From Actinomycetes bacterium (GTDB lineage Bacteria; Actinomycetota; Actinomycetes; Mycobacteriales; Micromonosporaceae): a stretch of DNA of 8,742 nucleotides. The notes beneath the pieces were generated by a model. It was given only the letters and a program-made list of their open reading frames with translations. It was not told where the DNA came from and searched no databases. The stretch lies in contig JAEZGP010000687.1 of NCBI GenBank assembly GCA_023437285.1, forward strand, positions 1-8,742, given 5' to 3'. Shown here piece after piece: positions 6,655-8,742 of the stretch (positions within the stretch are counted from its first letter, which is position 1; the number at the start of each line of letters is the position of its first letter). The translations under genes and the position numbers were made by a program.

Positions 6655-8742
6655 ATGCCGACCGCCAAGGCACCGGTACGCGGCCGCGCAATCCGTCGCA
6701 CACTCGGCGATCTGGAGGCCTACAGCCAACTGACCGGGCCCATCCAGACCCCGCCGGCCGGCCCGTACCGGGTCCGGTTCCGCAACCTGGTCCGCACCGA
6801 CGGCCTGGGCAGCCTCGCCAAACGGGTGATCATCGCGCTGCTCAACGTCGCGATCGCGGCCCTGTTCTTCCGCTGGCTGCTGAGCCCGGAGCACTATCCG
6901 TCGTTCGACGACGCCGGCTGGCTTGTCGGATTCAACATCTTCGTCGTCGTGGCCGTCGGGGTCATGGAGCTGTTCCGGCTCATCAACGTGATCTCTTTGT
7001 CGCTGGCCTCCGTCGTGGCCCGCGACCCCATCCCGGTCACCCCCGACCCGACGCTGCGCCTGGCCTTCATCACCACCATCGTGCCGAGCAAGGAACCGCT
7101 GTCGGTGGCCCTGGAGACGCTGCGGGCGGCCCGGCGCATCGAGTACGCCGGCCAGCTCGACGTGTGGCTGCTCGACGAGGGAAACGACCCCGCCGTCATC
7201 GCCGCCTGCGAAGAGATCGGCGTGCGGCACTTCAGCCGCAAGGGCATCGAGCGGTACAACACCCCCAAGGGGGCCTTCCGCGCGAAGACCAAGCACGGCA
7301 ACTACAACGCCTGGCTGGACGCGCACGGCGACGAGTACGACGTGTTCCTCTCCGTCGACCCCGACCACGTGCCGCTGCCCAACTTCGTCGAGCGCATCCT
7401 CGGCTACTTCCGCGACCCCAACGTCGCCTACGTCGTCGGGCCGCAGTGCTACAAGAACAGCCAGACGTACGTCACCCGGGGTGCGGAGTCCCAGCAGTTC
7501 CCCTTCCACGGCATCATCCAGCGGGCCGCCAACCGCTACCACGCCGCGATGCTCGTCGGCACGAACAACGCCATCCGCATCTCCGCGCTGCGCAGCATCG
7601 GCGGGCTCGCCGACTCGATCACCGAGGACATGGCGACCGGCATCCGGATGCACACCACCCGCAACCCGGCCACCCGGCGGCGGTGGAAGTCCATCTACAC
7701 CCCCGACGTGCTCGCCGCCGGTGAGGGGCCGGAGTCGTGGCGCGACTACTTCAGCCAGCAGATGCGCTGGTCGCGCGGCACGTTCGACATCCTCGCCAAG
7801 ACGTACTGGCGGCGCGCATGGCGGCTGACCCCCGGCCAGCTGCTGCACTACTGCCTGATCACCACGTTCTACCCGTCCATGGCCGTGGGCTGGCTGCTCG
7901 GCGGCATCAACGCGGTGCTCTACCTGGCCGTCGGCGCCCACGGGCTCACCGTCTCCCCGTCGATCTGGCTGGCCCTCTACGCCGACGCGACCGTCTTCCA
8001 GCTGTGGCTCTACGTGAGCAGCCGCCGCTACAACGTCAGCCCGTACGAGGTGGAGGGGTCGACCGGCCTCAAGGGCATGCTGATGTCGGTGATCTCGTCG
8101 CCGATCTACGCGTCGCAGCTCATCGCGACAATCCTGATGCGACCCGCCCGGTTCGTGGTGACGCCGAAGGGCACTTCCCGCAGCCGGGACACGATCTGGG
8201 TGTTCCGCCGGCACCTGCAGTGGGCGGCACTGCTCGCCGCCGCGCTGGCCGTCGCGATCTACTTCGGTCACGCCAATTTCGCCGTCGCGGTCTGGCCGAT
8301 GGTGAACCTGCTGATCTGTCTGGCGCCGCTGTTACTGTGGCGCATGGAGTTCCTCCGGAACAGGCGGCTCAGCCGGCAGCAGGCCGAGGTGGTGGCCGCG
8401 CCGCTACCCACGGTCAGCGACGACGACTTGGCCGCGCTGGACCAGTCCTCCTTCGACATCCCGCCCGTCGGACAGCAGCGCTTCGAGGTGCCGGCCGGGG
8501 CCGGCGTCGGGGCCGCCGCGGCGAACATCCCGGTCACGGCGCCGAGCGCCATCCCCGTGGGGGCGACCGGCGGCACCGACCCGGTGATGCTCATGACGTC
8601 GGCCAAGCTCAGCCCCGGCGCCCGAGGCGCCGCGACCGGCCGGGACACCGCCATTGGCCAGGGCACCGCCATTGGCCAGGGCGCGGCAGGCGCGGTCAGC
8701 CAGGGCGCGGTAGGCCAGGGCGCGGCGGCGGCAGTCGTGCCG
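6655..8742 (+). CDS. cslA: Cellulose-synthase-like GT2 glycosyltransferase CslA (3' end outside window)
   Basis: The frame is open from the ATG at 6655 to the last base (696 codons seen, no stop), so the gene is partial. It encodes a processive family 2 glycosyltransferase that would polymerise a UDP-sugar into beta-glucan in the cytoplasm and thread it through the membrane. Two membrane segments (about 56-76, 88-109) precede the catalytic domain, with LLDEGND (D174), KHGNYN (213-218), the DxD motif D235/D237, TED (323-325, catalytic base D325) and QQMRW (368-372). Further hydrophobic segments lie at about 398-425, 434-456, 473-495, 520-538 and 541-563. RFVVTPKG (499-506) matches the FxVTxK gating-loop motif of BcsA. 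After the last segment comes a hydrophilic tail (from about 565) rich in Ala/Gly/Pro, ending in GQG repeats. No PilZ domain (no DxSxxG) is visible. AGGGG (6646-6650) is a close-spaced ribosome binding site. In Streptomyces the homologue is needed for apical glucan and works with GlxA. The exact polymer is not shown by sequence. Confidence 0.92.
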   Translation, partial: MPTAKAPVRGRAIRRTLGDLEAYSQLTGPIQTPPAGPYRVRFRNLVRTDGLGSLAKRVIIALLNVAIAALFFRWLLSPEHYPSFDDAGWLVGFNIFVVVAVGVMELFRLINVISLSLASVVARDPIPVTPDPTLRLAFITTIVPSKEPLSVALETLRAARRIEYAGQLDVWLLDEGNDPAVIAACEEIGVRHFSRKGIERYNTPKGAFRAKTKHGNYNAWLDAHGDEYDVFLSVDPDHVPLPNFVERILGYFRDPNVAYVVGPQCYKNSQTYVTRGAESQQFPFHGIIQRAANRYHAAMLVGTNNAIRISALRSIGGLADSITEDMATGIRMHTTRNPATRRRWKSIYTPDVLAAGEGPESWRDYFSQQMRWSRGTFDILAKTYWRRAWRLTPGQLLHYCLITTFYPSMAVGWLLGGINAVLYLAVGAHGLTVSPSIWLALYADATVFQLWLYVSSRRYNVSPYEVEGSTGLKGMLMSVISSPIYASQLIATILMRPARFVVTPKGTSRSRDTIWVFRRHLQWAALLAAALAVAIYFGHANFAVAVWPMVNLLICLAPLLLWRMEFLRNRRLSRQQAEVVAAPLPTVSDDDLAALDQSSFDIPPVGQQRFEVPAGAGVGAAAANIPVTAPSAIPVGATGGTDPVMLMTSAKLSPGARGAATGRDTAIGQGTAIGQGAAGAVSQGAVGQGAAAAVVP
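8646..8732 (+). repeat. In-frame repeats encoding a GQG-rich CslA tail
   Basis: Two identical 18-nt units (8646-8663 and 8664-8681) each encode TAIGQG. Degenerate units follow that encode variants ending in SQG and GQG, then an alanine run. All units stay in the cslA frame. The array runs to within a few codons of the window edge and may continue. Exact tandem copies suggest recent expansion by slippage, and copy number may differ between strains. Confidence 0.8.

Noticed and set aside
6610..8271. Open minus-strand frame of 553 codons opposite cslA
   Set aside because: It is antisense to the GT2 gene and rich in Asp/Gly/Val/Arg without motifs. The plus-strand frame carries all GT2 signatures and continues to the window end.

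Overview
The window is GC-rich chromosomal DNA whose codon third positions are dominated by G and C. The gene families point to a filamentous actinomycete. The family is probably Micromonosporaceae or a relative rather than Streptomyces, because the gene order differs from the Streptomyces cslA-glxA operon; that assignment is inference.

Layout, left to right. (1) A strong 12-bp stem-loop at 97-124 follows secA. (2) secA runs on the minus strand (147-3005, 952 aa, GTG start) and encodes the housekeeping preprotein-translocase ATPase with an intact C-terminal zinc motif. (3) A 425-bp intergenic region (3006-3430) holds the divergent control regions of secA and glxA. It ends in a near-perfect 20-nt palindrome that contains most of the glxA Shine-Dalgarno sequence. 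(4) glxA on the plus strand (3431-5368, 645 aa) encodes a membrane-anchored or exported mononuclear copper-radical oxidase of the galactose/glyoxal oxidase type, with every copper ligand and the Cys-Tyr cofactor pair present. (5) A GH6 glucanase lipoprotein (5373-6440, minus) converges tail to tail with glxA, with 4 nt between the stop codons. A stem-loop inside its last codons could end glxA transcription. (6) An unusually AT-rich 214-bp divergent promoter region (6441-6654) is packed with short inverted and direct repeats. (7) A family 2 processive glycosyltransferase of the cellulose-synthase-like type (cslA, 6655 to beyond the window end) carries all catalytic motifs, the FxVTxK gating-loop motif, and a low-complexity GQG-repeat tail that is still open at the last base.

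Together glxA, the GH6 gene and cslA form the CslA/GlxA/glucanase set known from Streptomyces. There CslA makes a beta-glucan at hyphal tips, GlxA oxidises it or its neighbours outside the membrane, and a glucanase trims it. The set sits beside secA, the motor of the general export route, but I see no evidence that this adjacency is functional.

The most notable points are the rearranged order (three separate transcription units instead of a cslA-glxA operon), the hairpin over the glxA ribosome binding site, the repeat array between the GH6 gene and cslA, and the repeat tail of CslA. I found no tRNA, rRNA, CRISPR array, insertion sequence or phage gene. The enzyme families are known; what may be undescribed is this arrangement and its control.
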